DNA of 64,000 bases. Origin: an uncultured Lachnospiraceae bacterium. Its GTDB lineage: Bacteria; Bacillota; Clostridia; Lachnospirales; Lachnospiraceae. A program made the translations under genes and the position numbers. The stretch covers positions 18,144 through 82,143 of the forward strand of contig USGU01000009.1 of the NCBI GenBank assembly GCA_900554415.1. Reading direction: 5' to 3'. Position 1 is the first letter of the stretch. Each line of letters opens with the position of its first letter. Positions 50,489 through 61,236 of the stretch are shown here, piece after piece. The notes beneath the pieces were generated by a model. It had not been told where the DNA came from. It saw only the letters and a program-made list of their open reading frames with translations, and did no database searches.

Positions 50489-53400
50489 ATGGAGAAAAAC
50501 AGAATTCGTCCCATCACAAACGGAAAAAGCATGCGTATGAGTTATTCCAGACAAAAAGAAGTACTCCAAATGCCGAATTTAATTGAGGTTCAGAAGGATT
50601 CCTACAAGTGGTTTCTGGATGAAGGATTAAAAGAAGTATTTGAAGATATTTCTCCGATTACTGATTACAGTGGTCATTTAAGCCTGGAATTAGTAGATTT
50701 CACATTATGCGAAGATGAAGTGAAGTACTCAATCGAAGAATGCAAAGAGCGTGATGCAACTTATGCAGCACCTTTGAAAGTAAAGGTAAGACTTTACAAT
50801 AAAGAAACTGATGAAATTAATGAGCATGAAATCTTCATGGGAGATTTGCCGTTAATGACAAAAACAGGTACTTTTGTTATCAACGGTGCAGAACGTGTTA
50901 TCGTAAGCCAGTTGGTTCGTTCACCTGGTATTTACTACGGAATTGCACATGACAAAATTGGTAAGAAGTTATATTCCAGCACGGTAATTCCTAACCGTGG
51001 TGCATGGCTTGAATATGAGACGGATTCAAATGACGTTTTCTATGTACGTGTGGACAGAACAAGAAAAGTTCCGATTACTGTGCTGATTCGTGCACTTGGT
51101 ATTGGAACAAATGCAGAGATTCTTGAGATGTTTGGTGAAGAGCCGAAGATCCTTGGAAGCTTTACAAAGGATACTGCAGAAAACTATCAGGAAGGTCTTC
51201 TCGAACTGTATAAGAAGATCCGTCCGGGTGAACCGCTTGCAGTAGACAGTGCAGAAAGCTTGATTACAAGCATGTTCTTTGATCCAAGACGTTATGATCT
51301 GGCTAAGGTTGGCCGTTATAAATTCAATAAAAAGCTTCTTCTGAAGAACAGAATTGCGGGACAGATTCTGGCAGAAGATGTTGTGAGTGCAATTACAGGT
51401 GAAGTAATTGCAGAAGCAGGAACAGAGGTTACAAGAGAAATCGCAGATGCAATCCAGAATGCAGCAGTACCATATGTATGGATTGCAAGGGAAGAAGGAG
51501 AGCGCAATATCAAAGTGCTTTCTAACATGATGGTAAATCTTGAAACTATCGTTGATGTGAATGCCAAAGAACTTGGTGTTACAGAATTAGTATATTATCC
51601 TGTACTTGCTGAACTCTTAGAAGAGACAGCAGGAGATATTGATGAATTAAAAGAAGCAATCCACAAGCATATTTCTGACTTGATTCCAAAACACATTACC
51701 AAGGAAGATATCTTTGCTTCTATTAACTATAATATGCATCTGGAATATGGCATGGGAAATGATGATGATATTGACCATTTGGGCAACAGACGTATCCGTG
51801 CCGTAGGTGAATTACTCCAGAACCAGTACAGAATTGGTCTGTCAAGACTGGAGAGAGTTGTCCGCGAAAGAATGACAACACAGGATCTGGAAGGTATTTC
51901 ACCACAGTCCCTGATTAACATTAAACCAGTAACTGCAGCAGTGAAAGAATTCTTCGGTTCTTCACAGCTGTCACAGTTCATGGATCAGAACAACCCGCTT
52001 GGTGAGCTGACACATAAGAGACGTCTGTCTGCACTTGGACCTGGTGGTTTGTCAAGAGACCGTGCAGGTTTCGAGGTTCGAGATGTTCACTATTCACATT
52101 ATGGAAGAATGTGTCCTATTGAGACACCTGAAGGTCCAAACATCGGTTTGATCAACTCTCTTGCAAGTTATGCAAGAATTAATGAATATGGATTTATCGA
52201 GGCTCCTTATCGTAAGATTGATAAGTCAGATCCGAAGAATCCGGTTGTAACAGACGAAGTAGTATATATGACTGCTGACGAAGAAGACAATTACCATGTA
52301 GCACAGGCCAACGAACAGTTGGATGAAGAAGGACATTTCGTTCGTAAGAATGTATCTGGTCGTTTCCGCGATGAGACACAGGAATACGAAAGAAAAATGT
52401 TTGATTACATGGACGTTTCACCTAAGATGGTATTCTCAGTTGCTACAGCACTTATTCCTTTCCTGGAAAACGATGATGCGAACCGTGCCCTTATGGGTTC
52501 TAACATGCAGCGTCAGGCAGTACCTCTTCTTGTGACAGAAGCACCTGTTGTTGGAACTGGTATGGAAGTGAAGACTGCGGTTGACTCTGGTGTATGTATT
52601 GTTGCAGAACAGGGTGGTATCGTAGAACGTGCGACAGCAAATGAAATTACAATCCGTCAGGATGATACAACAAAGAAGACATATAAGTTAACAAAATTCC
52701 TCCGCAGTAACCAGAGCAACTGCTACAATCAGAGAACAATTGTAGTAAAAGGAGAGCGCGTGGAGGCTGGACAGGTAATCGCAGACGGTCCATCTACTTA
52801 CAATGGTGAGATGGCTCTCGGAAAGAACCCATTGATTGGTTTCATGACATGGGAAGGTTACAACTACGAGGATGCCGTACTTCTGAGCGAAAAACTTGTT
52901 CAGGATGATGTATATACATCTGTTCATATTGAAGAATATGAAGCAGAAGCACGTGATACAAAGCTGGGACCAGAAGAAATCACCCGTGATATTCCTGGTG
53001 TCGGTGATGATGCGCTGAAAGATCTGGATGACAGAGGTATCATCCGTATCGGTGCAGAAGTTCGTGCGGGAGATATTCTGGTTGGTAAGGTTACTCCAAA
53101 GGGAGAAACAGAACTGACTGCAGAAGAAAGACTGCTTCGTGCAATTTTCGGTGAAAAAGCCCGTGAAGTAAGAGATACTTCTCTGAAAGTGCCTCATGGA
53201 GAATATGGTATCGTAGTAGATGCAAAGGTATTTACAAGACAGAATGGTGATGAACTTGCACCTGGCATAAATCAGGCAGTCCGCATTTACATTGCACAGA
53301 AGAGAAAGATTTCTGTTGGTGATAAGATGGCTGGTCGTCATGGTAACAAGGGTGTAGTTTCCCGTGTTCTCCCGGTAGAAGATATGCCATTCCTTCCAAA

Positions 53401-54358
53401 CGGACGTCCACTTGATATCGTACTGAACCCACTGGGTGTACCTTCACGTATGAATATCGGACAGGTATTGGAAATCCATCTGAGTCTTGCTGCAAAAGCA
53501 CTTGGATTTAACATTTCAACACCAGTCTTTGACGGCGCAAACGAAGTAGATATTATGGATACTCTGGACCTTGCAAATGATTATGTAAATCTTTCCTGGG
53601 AAGAGTTTGAAGCAAAACATAAAGAAGAGCTTCTTCCAGAAGTAATGGATTATCTGTATGAAAACAGAGACCACAGAGAACTCTGGAAGGGTGTTCCAAT
53701 TTCACGTGATGGTAAAGTAAGACTGCGTGACGGACGTACCGGAGAATATTTTGATGGTCCGGTAACGATTGGACACATGCATTATCTGAAGCTGCATCAC
53801 TTGGTAGATGATAAAATCCATGCTCGTTCAACTGGTCCTTACTCACTGGTTACACAGCAGCCACTTGGTGGTAAAGCGCAGTTCGGTGGACAGCGTTTTG
53901 GAGAAATGGAGGTATGGGCGCTGGAAGCTTATGGTGCATCTTATACTCTTCAGGAAATCCTTACTGTGAAATCCGATGACGTTGTAGGACGTGTGAAGAC
54001 ATATGAAGCTATCATCAAGGGAGAAAATATTCCTGAACCAGGTATTCCGGAATCATTCAAGGTACTTTTGAAGGAACTTCAGTCCCTTGGTCTTGATGTA
54101 AGAGTACTCCGCGACGATAATACAGAAGTACAGATTATGGAAAGCGTTGATTATGGCGATACCAATCTGAATCATATTATCGAAGGTGACAGACGTTACA
54201 ACCGTGAGGAAGAAGATTACGGAAAACATGGATACAGCAAACAGGAATTCCAGGGTGAAGAACTGGTTGATGTAGAGGAAGAAGAAAGTGAAGATGAAGC
54301 CGATTTCGAATCATTTGATGATGAATACGACGATTTTGATGATATGGACTTAGAATAG
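50489..54358 (+). CDS. rpoB: DNA-directed RNA polymerase beta subunit
   Basis: A 1289-residue protein from ATG 50489 behind AAGGAGTG; the longer frame from 50405 is untranslated leader. Recognised from MRMSYSRQKEVLQMPNLIEV through the rifampicin region GSSQLSQFMDQNNPLGELTH, KRRLSALGPGGL (all wild-type residues), GRHGNKGVVSRVLP and the C-terminal clamp VWALEAYGASYTLQEILTVK. The very acidic tail (EEEESEDEADFESFDDEYDD) is a common Clostridia feature. Thirteen bases precede rpoC. Confidence 0.98.
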   Translation: MEKNRIRPITNGKSMRMSYSRQKEVLQMPNLIEVQKDSYKWFLDEGLKEVFEDISPITDYSGHLSLELVDFTLCEDEVKYSIEECKERDATYAAPLKVKVRLYNKETDEINEHEIFMGDLPLMTKTGTFVINGAERVIVSQLVRSPGIYYGIAHDKIGKKLYSSTVIPNRGAWLEYETDSNDVFYVRVDRTRKVPITVLIRALGIGTNAEILEMFGEEPKILGSFTKDTAENYQEGLLELYKKIRPGEPLAVDSAESLITSMFFDPRRYDLAKVGRYKFNKKLLLKNRIAGQILAEDVVSAITGEVIAEAGTEVTREIADAIQNAAVPYVWIAREEGERNIKVLSNMMVNLETIVDVNAKELGVTELVYYPVLAELLEETAGDIDELKEAIHKHISDLIPKHITKEDIFASINYNMHLEYGMGNDDDIDHLGNRRIRAVGELLQNQYRIGLSRLERVVRERMTTQDLEGISPQSLINIKPVTAAVKEFFGSSQLSQFMDQNNPLGELTHKRRLSALGPGGLSRDRAGFEVRDVHYSHYGRMCPIETPEGPNIGLINSLASYARINEYGFIEAPYRKIDKSDPKNPVVTDEVVYMTADEEDNYHVAQANEQLDEEGHFVRKNVSGRFRDETQEYERKMFDYMDVSPKMVFSVATALIPFLENDDANRALMGSNMQRQAVPLLVTEAPVVGTGMEVKTAVDSGVCIVAEQGGIVERATANEITIRQDDTTKKTYKLTKFLRSNQSNCYNQRTIVVKGERVEAGQVIADGPSTYNGEMALGKNPLIGFMTWEGYNYEDAVLLSEKLVQDDVYTSVHIEEYEAEARDTKLGPEEITRDIPGVGDDALKDLDDRGIIRIGAEVRAGDILVGKVTPKGETELTAEERLLRAIFGEKAREVRDTSLKVPHGEYGIVVDAKVFTRQNGDELAPGINQAVRIYIAQKRKISVGDKMAGRHGNKGVVSRVLPVEDMPFLPNGRPLDIVLNPLGVPSRMNIGQVLEIHLSLAAKALGFNISTPVFDGANEVDIMDTLDLANDYVNLSWEEFEAKHKEELLPEVMDYLYENRDHRELWKGVPISRDGKVRLRDGRTGEYFDGPVTIGHMHYLKLHHLVDDKIHARSTGPYSLVTQQPLGGKAQFGGQRFGEMEVWALEAYGASYTLQEILTVKSDDVVGRVKTYEAIIKGENIPEPGIPESFKVLLKELQSLGLDVRVLRDDNTEVQIMESVDYGDTNLNHIIEGDRRYNREEEDYGKHGYSKQEFQGEELVDVEEEESEDEADFESFDDEYDDFDDMDLE

Positions 54359-54371
54359 GGAGGATGCCGAT

Positions 54372-57300
54372 ATGACAGAAACAAAAAACGAAGCAACGTA
54401 TCAGCCAATGACGTTTGATGCGATTAAAATTGGCCTGGCGTCTCCGGAAAAGATTCTGGAATGGTCTAGAGGTGAAGTGACAAAACCGGAAACCATCAAT
54501 TATAGAACATTGAAACCAGAAAGAGATGGTCTGTTCTGTGAAAGAATTTTTGGACCTAGCAAAGACTGGGAGTGTCACTGTGGTAAATATAAGAAAATCC
54601 GCTACAAAGGTGTCGTTTGTGACCGTTGTGGTGTAGAAGTTACAAAGGCAACTGTGCGACGTGAACGTATGGGTCACATCGCACTGGCTGCGCCAGTTTC
54701 TCATATCTGGTATTTCAAGGGAATTCCAAGTCGTATGGGGCTGATTCTTGACTTATCACCGAGAACACTGGAAAAGGTATTGTATTTCGCTTCTTATATC
54801 GTATTGGATAAGGGTGAAACAGATTTACAGTATAAACAGGTGCTTTCAGAAAGCGAATATCAGGAAGCCAGAGAGACATGGGGAGATACTTTCCGTGTAG
54901 GTATGGGTGCTGAATCAATCAAAGAACTTCTGGAAGCAATCGATTTGGAAAAAGAATACGAAGAACTTCAGGCAGGACTCCTTGGAGCAACCGGACAGAA
55001 GCGTGCAAGAATCGTAAAACGTCTGGAAGTAGTAGAAGCTTTCCGTGAATCCGGAAATAAACCGGAATGGATGATTCTTACAGCAGTACCGGTTATTCCG
55101 CCAGATCTTCGTCCTATGGTACAGCTTGATGGTGGACGTTTTGCAACATCTGACTTGAACGATTTGTATCGTAGAATTATCAATAGAAATAACCGTCTGA
55201 GAAGACTTCTTGAACTGGGAGCTCCGGACATTATTGTTCGAAATGAAAAGAGAATGTTACAGGAAGCGGTAGATGCCCTGATTGACAATGGCCGTCGTGG
55301 ACGTCCGGTAACAGGACCTGGAAACCGTGCACTGAAGTCATTATCTGATATGCTGAAAGGTAAATCAGGACGTTTCCGTCAGAACCTTCTTGGAAAACGT
55401 GTTGACTACTCAGGACGTTCGGTTATCGTTGTAGGACCAGAACTTAAGATTTACCAGTGTGGTCTTCCAAAAGAAATGGCAATCGAGCTTTTCAAACCAT
55501 TCGTTATGAAAGAACTTGTTGCAAACGGAACTGCACACAATATTAAAAATGCAAAGAAGATGGTAGAACGTCTTCAGCCAGAGGTATGGGATGTGCTGGA
55601 AGATGTAATCAAAGAACATCCGGTAATGCTGAACCGTGCTCCTACTCTGCACAGACTTGGTATTCAGGCATTTGAACCAATTCTGGTAGAAGGTAAGGCT
55701 ATTAAGCTTCATCCACTGGTTTGTACAGCGTTCAACGCCGATTTCGATGGTGACCAGATGGCTGTGCATCTGCCGCTTTCCGTAGAAGCTCAGGCAGAAT
55801 GCCGTTTCCTTCTGCTTTCACCAAACAACTTACTGAAACCATCTGATGGTGGTCCGGTAGCGGTTCCTTCACAGGATATGGTCCTTGGCATTTACTATTT
55901 AACACAGGAAAGACCGGGAGCAATCGGAGAAGGTAAAGTATTTAAGAGTATTAACGAAGCAATTCTTGCTTATGAAAATGGTGTTGTTACACTCCACTCA
56001 AGAATCAAAGTCCGTGTACACAAACAGATGCCGGACGGAACAACAAAGACTGGAACAGTAGAGTCTACACTGGGAAGATTTATTTTCAATGAAATCATTC
56101 CTCAGGACCTTGGATTTGTGGATAGAAGCAAGGAAGAAAATGATCTTCTTCTGGAAGTTGATTTCCATGTAGGAAAGAAACAGTTGAAGAAGATTCTGGA
56201 AAAGGTAATCAATACACATGGTGCATCTGTAACAGCAGAAGTACTTGATAATGTAAAAGCGATGGGTTACAAGCTCTCTACAAGAGCAGCTATGACCGTT
56301 TCTATTTCTGATATGACTGTACCACCTCAGAAACCGGAAATGATTGCTGAAGCACAGAATACAGTAGATAAGATTACTAAGAACTACAAGCGTGGTCTTA
56401 TTACAGAAGAAGAACGTTATAAAGAAGTCGTAGAAACATGGAAGAACACTGACGAAGCTTTGACAAAAGCACTGCTTGATGGATTGGATAAATACAATAA
56501 CATCTACATGATGGCTGACTCAGGAGCCCGTGGTTCTGACAAGCAGATTAAACAGCTTGCAGGTATGCGTGGACTTATGGCTGATACAACAGGTCGTACA
56601 ATCGAGTTGCCTATCAAGTCAAACTTCCGTGAAGGACTTGACGTATTGGAGTACTTCATGTCAGCCCATGGAGCACGTAAAGGACTTTCCGATACTGCTC
56701 TTCGTACGGCCGATTCAGGATACCTTACAAGACGACTTGTTGATGTATCTCAGGATTTGATTATCCGTGATGTGGACTGCGTTCCAGAAGGTGCTGAAAT
56801 TCCGGGAATGTATGTGCATGCATTTACCGATGGAAATGAAGAGATTGAAAGCTTGCAGGATCGTATTACAGGACGTTACTCATGCTATGATATTTATGAT
56901 AAAGATGGAAATGTGCTTGTAAAAGCAAACCACATGATTACACCAAAACGTGCAGAAAAGATTGTGAAAGACGGTGTGGATGAAAACGGAAATGCACCAA
57001 TTAAGAAAGTGAAGATTCGTACAATCCTTACCTGCAAATCACATGTTGGTATCTGTGCAAAATGTTACGGAGCAAACATGGCAACTGGTGAACCGGTTCA
57101 GGTTGGTGAAGCTGTTGGTATTATCGCAGCCCAGTCTATCGGAGAACCTGGTACACAGCTTACCATGAGAACTTTCCATACTGGTGGTGTTGCCGGTGAC
57201 GATATCACACAGGGTCTTCCTCGTGTCGAAGAACTTTTCGAAGCAAGAAAGCCGAAAGGACTTGCGATCATCACAGAATTTGGTGGTATTGCTACTCTTC

Positions 57301-58046
57301 ACGACACAAAGAAGAAGCGTGAAGTTATCGTTACAAATCAGGAAACTGGAGAGCAGAAAGCATATTTGATTCCTTATGGTTCACGAATCAAAGTTCAGGA
57401 TGGTGCGCATCTGGAAGCAGGTGACGAACTTACCGAAGGTAGTGTAAACCCACATGATCTTCTGAAGATTAAAGGTCTGCGTGCAGCACAGGACTATATG
57501 CTTCAGGAAGTACAGCGAGTATATCGTCTTCAGGGTGTAGATATCAACGATAAGCATATCGAAGTAATCGTGCGTCAGATGCTGAAGAAGATTCGTGTTG
57601 AGGAAAGAGGAGATACCGAATTCCTCCCAGGAACAATGGTAAATGTTCTGGAGTTCAATGATGTAAATGAACAGATGATTGCAGAAGGCAAAGAACCTGC
57701 AACAGGAGAACAGATTATGCTTGGTATTACCAAGGCTTCTCTTGCAACAGATTCCTTCCTGTCAGCAGCTTCCTTCCAGGAAACAACCAAAGTTCTTACA
57801 GAAGCAGCTATCAAGGGTAAAGTTGACCACTTAATCGGTCTGAAAGAAAATGTTCTGATTGGTAAATTGATTCCGGCAGGAACAGGTATGAAGAAATACC
57901 GTAATGTAAAGCTGGATACCGAACTTACCAAGGAAGAAGAAATCATGCTCAACGAGTTCGATGATGAGGACGAAGAGTTATCTCTTGGCGAAAATGTGGA
58001 AACAGAAGACGTTTCTGAATTTGAAACTGTAGACGTAACAGAATAA
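54372..58046 (+). CDS. rpoC: DNA-directed RNA polymerase beta' subunit
   Basis: A 1224-residue protein: N-terminal zinc finger CHCGKYKKIRYKGVVCDRCG, lid/rudder, PGNRALKSLSDMLKGKSGRF, active-site NADFDGDQMAVH, trigger loop/bridge MRGLMADTTGRTIELPIKSN, and the second zinc cluster CKSHVGICAKCYG. Acidic C-terminal tail. GGGAGG precedes the ATG. Complete catalytic core subunit. Confidence 0.98.
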   Translation: MTETKNEATYQPMTFDAIKIGLASPEKILEWSRGEVTKPETINYRTLKPERDGLFCERIFGPSKDWECHCGKYKKIRYKGVVCDRCGVEVTKATVRRERMGHIALAAPVSHIWYFKGIPSRMGLILDLSPRTLEKVLYFASYIVLDKGETDLQYKQVLSESEYQEARETWGDTFRVGMGAESIKELLEAIDLEKEYEELQAGLLGATGQKRARIVKRLEVVEAFRESGNKPEWMILTAVPVIPPDLRPMVQLDGGRFATSDLNDLYRRIINRNNRLRRLLELGAPDIIVRNEKRMLQEAVDALIDNGRRGRPVTGPGNRALKSLSDMLKGKSGRFRQNLLGKRVDYSGRSVIVVGPELKIYQCGLPKEMAIELFKPFVMKELVANGTAHNIKNAKKMVERLQPEVWDVLEDVIKEHPVMLNRAPTLHRLGIQAFEPILVEGKAIKLHPLVCTAFNADFDGDQMAVHLPLSVEAQAECRFLLLSPNNLLKPSDGGPVAVPSQDMVLGIYYLTQERPGAIGEGKVFKSINEAILAYENGVVTLHSRIKVRVHKQMPDGTTKTGTVESTLGRFIFNEIIPQDLGFVDRSKEENDLLLEVDFHVGKKQLKKILEKVINTHGASVTAEVLDNVKAMGYKLSTRAAMTVSISDMTVPPQKPEMIAEAQNTVDKITKNYKRGLITEEERYKEVVETWKNTDEALTKALLDGLDKYNNIYMMADSGARGSDKQIKQLAGMRGLMADTTGRTIELPIKSNFREGLDVLEYFMSAHGARKGLSDTALRTADSGYLTRRLVDVSQDLIIRDVDCVPEGAEIPGMYVHAFTDGNEEIESLQDRITGRYSCYDIYDKDGNVLVKANHMITPKRAEKIVKDGVDENGNAPIKKVKIRTILTCKSHVGICAKCYGANMATGEPVQVGEAVGIIAAQSIGEPGTQLTMRTFHTGGVAGDDITQGLPRVEELFEARKPKGLAIITEFGGIATLHDTKKKREVIVTNQETGEQKAYLIPYGSRIKVQDGAHLEAGDELTEGSVNPHDLLKIKGLRAAQDYMLQEVQRVYRLQGVDINDKHIEVIVRQMLKKIRVEERGDTEFLPGTMVNVLEFNDVNEQMIAEGKEPATGEQIMLGITKASLATDSFLSAASFQETTKVLTEAAIKGKVDHLIGLKENVLIGKLIPAGTGMKKYRNVKLDTELTKEEEIMLNEFDDEDEELSLGENVETEDVSEFETVDVTE

Positions 58047-58095
58047 TTGCTGGATATATCGTAAAACTGTTTTCGATAAGGATAAAATAAAAATG

Positions 58096-58125
58096 AGGGG
58101 GATTCTGAACAGAATCCTCCTTTTG
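58096..58125 (+). terminator. Terminator after rpoC
   Basis: GAGGGGATTCT pairs with AGAATCCTCC around GAAC, followed by TTTTG. Confidence 0.85.
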
Positions 58126-58143
58126 TGATAAGAGGGCAACAAA

Positions 58144-59241
58144 ATGAAAGAACAAAGAGTACAAAGAATATTAGATGCTATGAAAGAAAGCGGAATTCCT
58201 CAGATGATTATTTCAGATGCTACTGCAATTTTTTATCTGACAGGAAAATGGATTCATCCGGGAGAACGCTTGCTCGCACTTTACTTGAATATAAATGGGA
58301 ATCACAAGCTTGTTATTAATGAACTGTTTCCGCAAAATAAGGATTTGGGTGTGGAACTCGTCTGGTATAACGACATGCAGGATGGAGTGGCAATATTAAA
58401 TGAAGTTCTGGAACATGATAAGATGATTGGAATTGATAAGACATGGCCTGCCAGATTTTTATTGAGACTGCAGGAATTGGGCGGAGCAAAAGGCTATGTG
58501 AATGGTTCTCCGATTGTAGATGGAGTCCGCATAGTAAAAGATGAAGAAGAACAGGAAAAAATGCGGATTTCCTCCCAGATTAATGATGAAGTTATGGGAG
58601 AACTGATTTCGATGATCGGTAAAGGAATGTCGGAAAAAGAATTGAGTGCAGCGGTCAGAAAGTTGTATGATTCTCATGGCTGCGAAGATGTTTCCTTTTC
58701 TCCGATAACAGCTTTTGGAAAAAACGGAGCGGATCCGCATCATATGACAGACGATACAAAAGGAAAGACCGGAGACAGTGTGGTACTTGATATCGGTGGC
58801 ATGAAAGATAATTATGCATCGGATATGACTAGAACAGTATTTCTCGGGGAAGTTTCAGAGCGCCAGAAAGAAATTTACAATATTGTTTTGGAAGCAAATC
58901 TACGGGGAATTGCGGCTGCAAGGGCTGGAAACCGTATGTGCGACGTGGATTTGGCGGCGCGCAATTATATCGAAGAACAGGGATATGGCGCATACTTTAC
59001 CCACAGAACAGGACATTCGATTGGTCTGGAAGACCACGAATATGGAGATGTTTCTTCTACGAACGAAGCAATCATCCAGGTGGGTCAATGTTTTTCGGTA
59101 GAACCGGGTATTTATCTTCCGGAAGAAAACTTTGGTGTCAGAATCGAAGACTTGGTATTGATTACGGAAGATGGGTGTGAAGTGCTGAACCATTTCCAAA
59201 AAGAACTGATTGTTATTGACAATATCGGTAAAAAAGGATAA
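58144..59241 (+). CDS. M24 family metallopeptidase (Xaa-Pro aminopeptidase/dipeptidase-like)
   Basis: A 365-residue protein: N-terminal creatinase-like domain (MIISDATAIFYLTGKWIHPG) and C-terminal pita-bread domain with metal ligands in VVLDIGGMKDNYASDMTRTV (two Asp), HRTGHSIGLEDHE (His), VEPGIYLP (Glu) and VRIEDLVLIT (Glu). It removes or hydrolyses proline-linked residues in the cytoplasm. Start ATG 58144; site AGAGGGCAAC. It lies between rpoC and an LCP gene, outside the ribosomal transcription units. Confidence 0.92.
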   Translation: MKEQRVQRILDAMKESGIPQMIISDATAIFYLTGKWIHPGERLLALYLNINGNHKLVINELFPQNKDLGVELVWYNDMQDGVAILNEVLEHDKMIGIDKTWPARFLLRLQELGGAKGYVNGSPIVDGVRIVKDEEEQEKMRISSQINDEVMGELISMIGKGMSEKELSAAVRKLYDSHGCEDVSFSPITAFGKNGADPHHMTDDTKGKTGDSVVLDIGGMKDNYASDMTRTVFLGEVSERQKEIYNIVLEANLRGIAAARAGNRMCDVDLAARNYIEEQGYGAYFTHRTGHSIGLEDHEYGDVSSTNEAIIQVGQCFSVEPGIYLPEENFGVRIEDLVLITEDGCEVLNHFQKELIVIDNIGKKG

Positions 59242-59322
59242 TATATATTGATGTAACTTTATTCAAAATGATTAATAATCTTGCGACAGGCAGATTATCG
59301 AGAGTAATGAATTGGAGAATGT

Positions 59323-61059
59323 ATGAAACAGAAGACAAACCGGTCAAATAAGCGGAACAGAGGTTCCCGTGAAAATGCCAATATCAATATGCGAAATGTC
59401 AACAACAACCGAGAGGTAAGCAGAAGAAGCAAAGGGAAAAACCGTTATTCCTATGAAGAAGACAGAAGGAATTCTTCAAAATATTATGAAGAGGATCATT
59501 ATAAAGAGGATGTAAGAAAAATGAAGAAGTCGTCCGGTCCGAAGCGTAAAGAGGAGGACTATGGTAAACATAAGCGGAAACGCCGTGGAAGACGTAAGAA
59601 TCTGGTAAGTAAAACAATCGGATATTTACTTGCAATTGTACAGTTTGTGTTGTCGGTGGTTCTGGTGGTAAATGTATTGTTTTTTAATATGTTACCGATG
59701 ACTTATGTGGGTGTTGCCATCGGAATTTTGGTAATATTGTTAGGTATTACTTTGCTTAGCCAGATATTGGCTAAGGGGAAAGGAATGGCCGGAAAGATAT
59801 TCTGTATTATTATGTGTATCGTATTAGCAGCAGGATCCTTCTATCTTGGCAAGGTCAATGCAGCGGCAGGCAAAATCTTTGGCAGCAATAAGTCTACCAG
59901 TGCAATTGTGGTTGCGGTAAAGGCAGAGGATAAGGCAGAGAAGATTAAGGATGCGGCACACTATAAATTTGGTATCCAGTATAGCGCGTATGGAGACCAG
60001 ATGCGCACCGGACTTAGTAAGATTGAAAATGAAGCAGGAGAAACCCTGGATGTTCAGGAATATAACAATTTGATTGATGAGGCGAATGCATTGTTAGATG
60101 GCGAAGTGCAGGCAATTATCTACAATTCCAGTCAGACCAGTATTATCCAGGAACAGATACCGGAATTTGAAAAATCGATTAAAATTATTTACACACACAA
60201 TATTGTGGTAGAAGTCCAGAATGAAGTGGTGGATTCCGATATGACAGAACCCTTTACAGTTTATTTGAGCGGGATGGATACTTATAACGAAATTTCTTCC
60301 GCAGACCGGAGTGATGTAAATATTATTGCAGTTGTTAATCCACAGAGTCATCAGATATTGCTTGTGACAACACCGCGAGATTATTATGTAACAATTCCAA
60401 ATATTTCCGGTCGCCAGAGAGATAAACTGACCCATGCGGGTATTTACGGAATAGATGCATCTATGGCAACCTTGGAACAGCTTTATGACACGGATATCCA
60501 GTTCTTCGGAAGAGTGAATTTCACATCATTGATCAATATTGTGGATGCGCTTGGTGGACTGGAGGTCATTTCGGATGAAGAGTTTGACACAGGATGGGAA
60601 TCCGGTGCTGAAATTCACGTAAATGAAGGAAGTAACTATTTAGATGGAACGAGTGCTTTGGCATTCTGCCGAGAAAGACATGCACTTGCAGATGGCGATA
60701 ATGCCAGAGGAAGGCATCAACAGGCAGTCATTACTGCGATGATTAAGAAGATGATGTCTCCTGCAATGCTGAGAGGTGCAACAGAAATTATTGATTCTGT
60801 CAGTGATGGAGTGGATACCAACTTTAGTATGGAGCAAATTCAGTCTCTGATTAAAACGCAGCTTAGAAAGAATCCGGAATGGCATATCTATTCTGTGGCG
60901 GCAGAGGGATATGGTGATAAACAGACCTGCTATTCATCTGGAAACACACCGCTTTACGTTACGATACCGAACGAGCAGTCTGTAGCAAATATTATAGATT
61001 TGATTAACAGAGTAGAGGCGGGCGAAGTACTGGATGGTTCAACGAACACGTCTGAATAA
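59323..61059 (+). CDS. LCP (LytR-CpsA-Psr) family protein with long basic N-terminus
   Basis: A 578-residue protein. The first about 100 residues are Asn/Arg/Lys/Glu-rich and cytoplasmic (RSNKRNRGSRENANINMRNV). Two to three membrane helices follow (about 105-175), then an accessory extracytoplasmic region and the LCP catalytic domain from about residue 320: DVNIIAVVNPQSHQILLVTT, PRDYYVTI, QRDKLTHAGIYG, IVDALGGLEVISD and FCRERHALADGDNARGRHQQ. It would ligate wall polymers to peptidoglycan. Larger than the LCP protein at 33174 and monocistronic. Confidence 0.93.
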   Translation: MKQKTNRSNKRNRGSRENANINMRNVNNNREVSRRSKGKNRYSYEEDRRNSSKYYEEDHYKEDVRKMKKSSGPKRKEEDYGKHKRKRRGRRKNLVSKTIGYLLAIVQFVLSVVLVVNVLFFNMLPMTYVGVAIGILVILLGITLLSQILAKGKGMAGKIFCIIMCIVLAAGSFYLGKVNAAAGKIFGSNKSTSAIVVAVKAEDKAEKIKDAAHYKFGIQYSAYGDQMRTGLSKIENEAGETLDVQEYNNLIDEANALLDGEVQAIIYNSSQTSIIQEQIPEFEKSIKIIYTHNIVVEVQNEVVDSDMTEPFTVYLSGMDTYNEISSADRSDVNIIAVVNPQSHQILLVTTPRDYYVTIPNISGRQRDKLTHAGIYGIDASMATLEQLYDTDIQFFGRVNFTSLINIVDALGGLEVISDEEFDTGWESGAEIHVNEGSNYLDGTSALAFCRERHALADGDNARGRHQQAVITAMIKKMMSPAMLRGATEIIDSVSDGVDTNFSMEQIQSLIKTQLRKNPEWHIYSVAAEGYGDKQTCYSSGNTPLYVTIPNEQSVANIIDLINRVEAGEVLDGSTNTSE

Positions 61060-61087
61060 ATATTGCAAAGATAGTAGATAATAGAAA

Positions 61088-61127
61088 GGCATTCTGAAAA
61101 AAGTTTCAGAATGCCTTGACTTTTTTC
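61088..61127 (+). terminator. Terminator after the LCP gene
   Basis: GGCATTCTGAAA (61088-61099) pairs with TTTCAGAATGCC (61104-61115), then TTGACTTTTTT. Its T-rich tail overlaps the next promoter's -35 box. Confidence 0.88.
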
Positions 61128-61144
61128 AAGCAATATAATACAAT
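61116..61144 (+). promoter_or_regulatory. Promoter of the str operon (rpsL-rpsG-fusA)
   Basis: TTGACT (61116-61121), 17-base spacer, TACAAT (61139-61144), about 95 bases before rpsL. A TATAAT at 61134 is too close to this -35 box. Confidence 0.78.
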
Positions 61145-61236
61145 ATCCAAGGCGCTAAAAAGTGTAACGTATTTTTTGCGCTCAAAAACAGAAATGTTTA
61201 ACGTAACCAATTATTACATCATAGGAGGTGAAAGAG

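Noticed and set aside
52688..53341. 217-codon minus-strand frame inside rpoB
   Set aside because: Antisense shadow of a highly conserved gene; no ribosome site.
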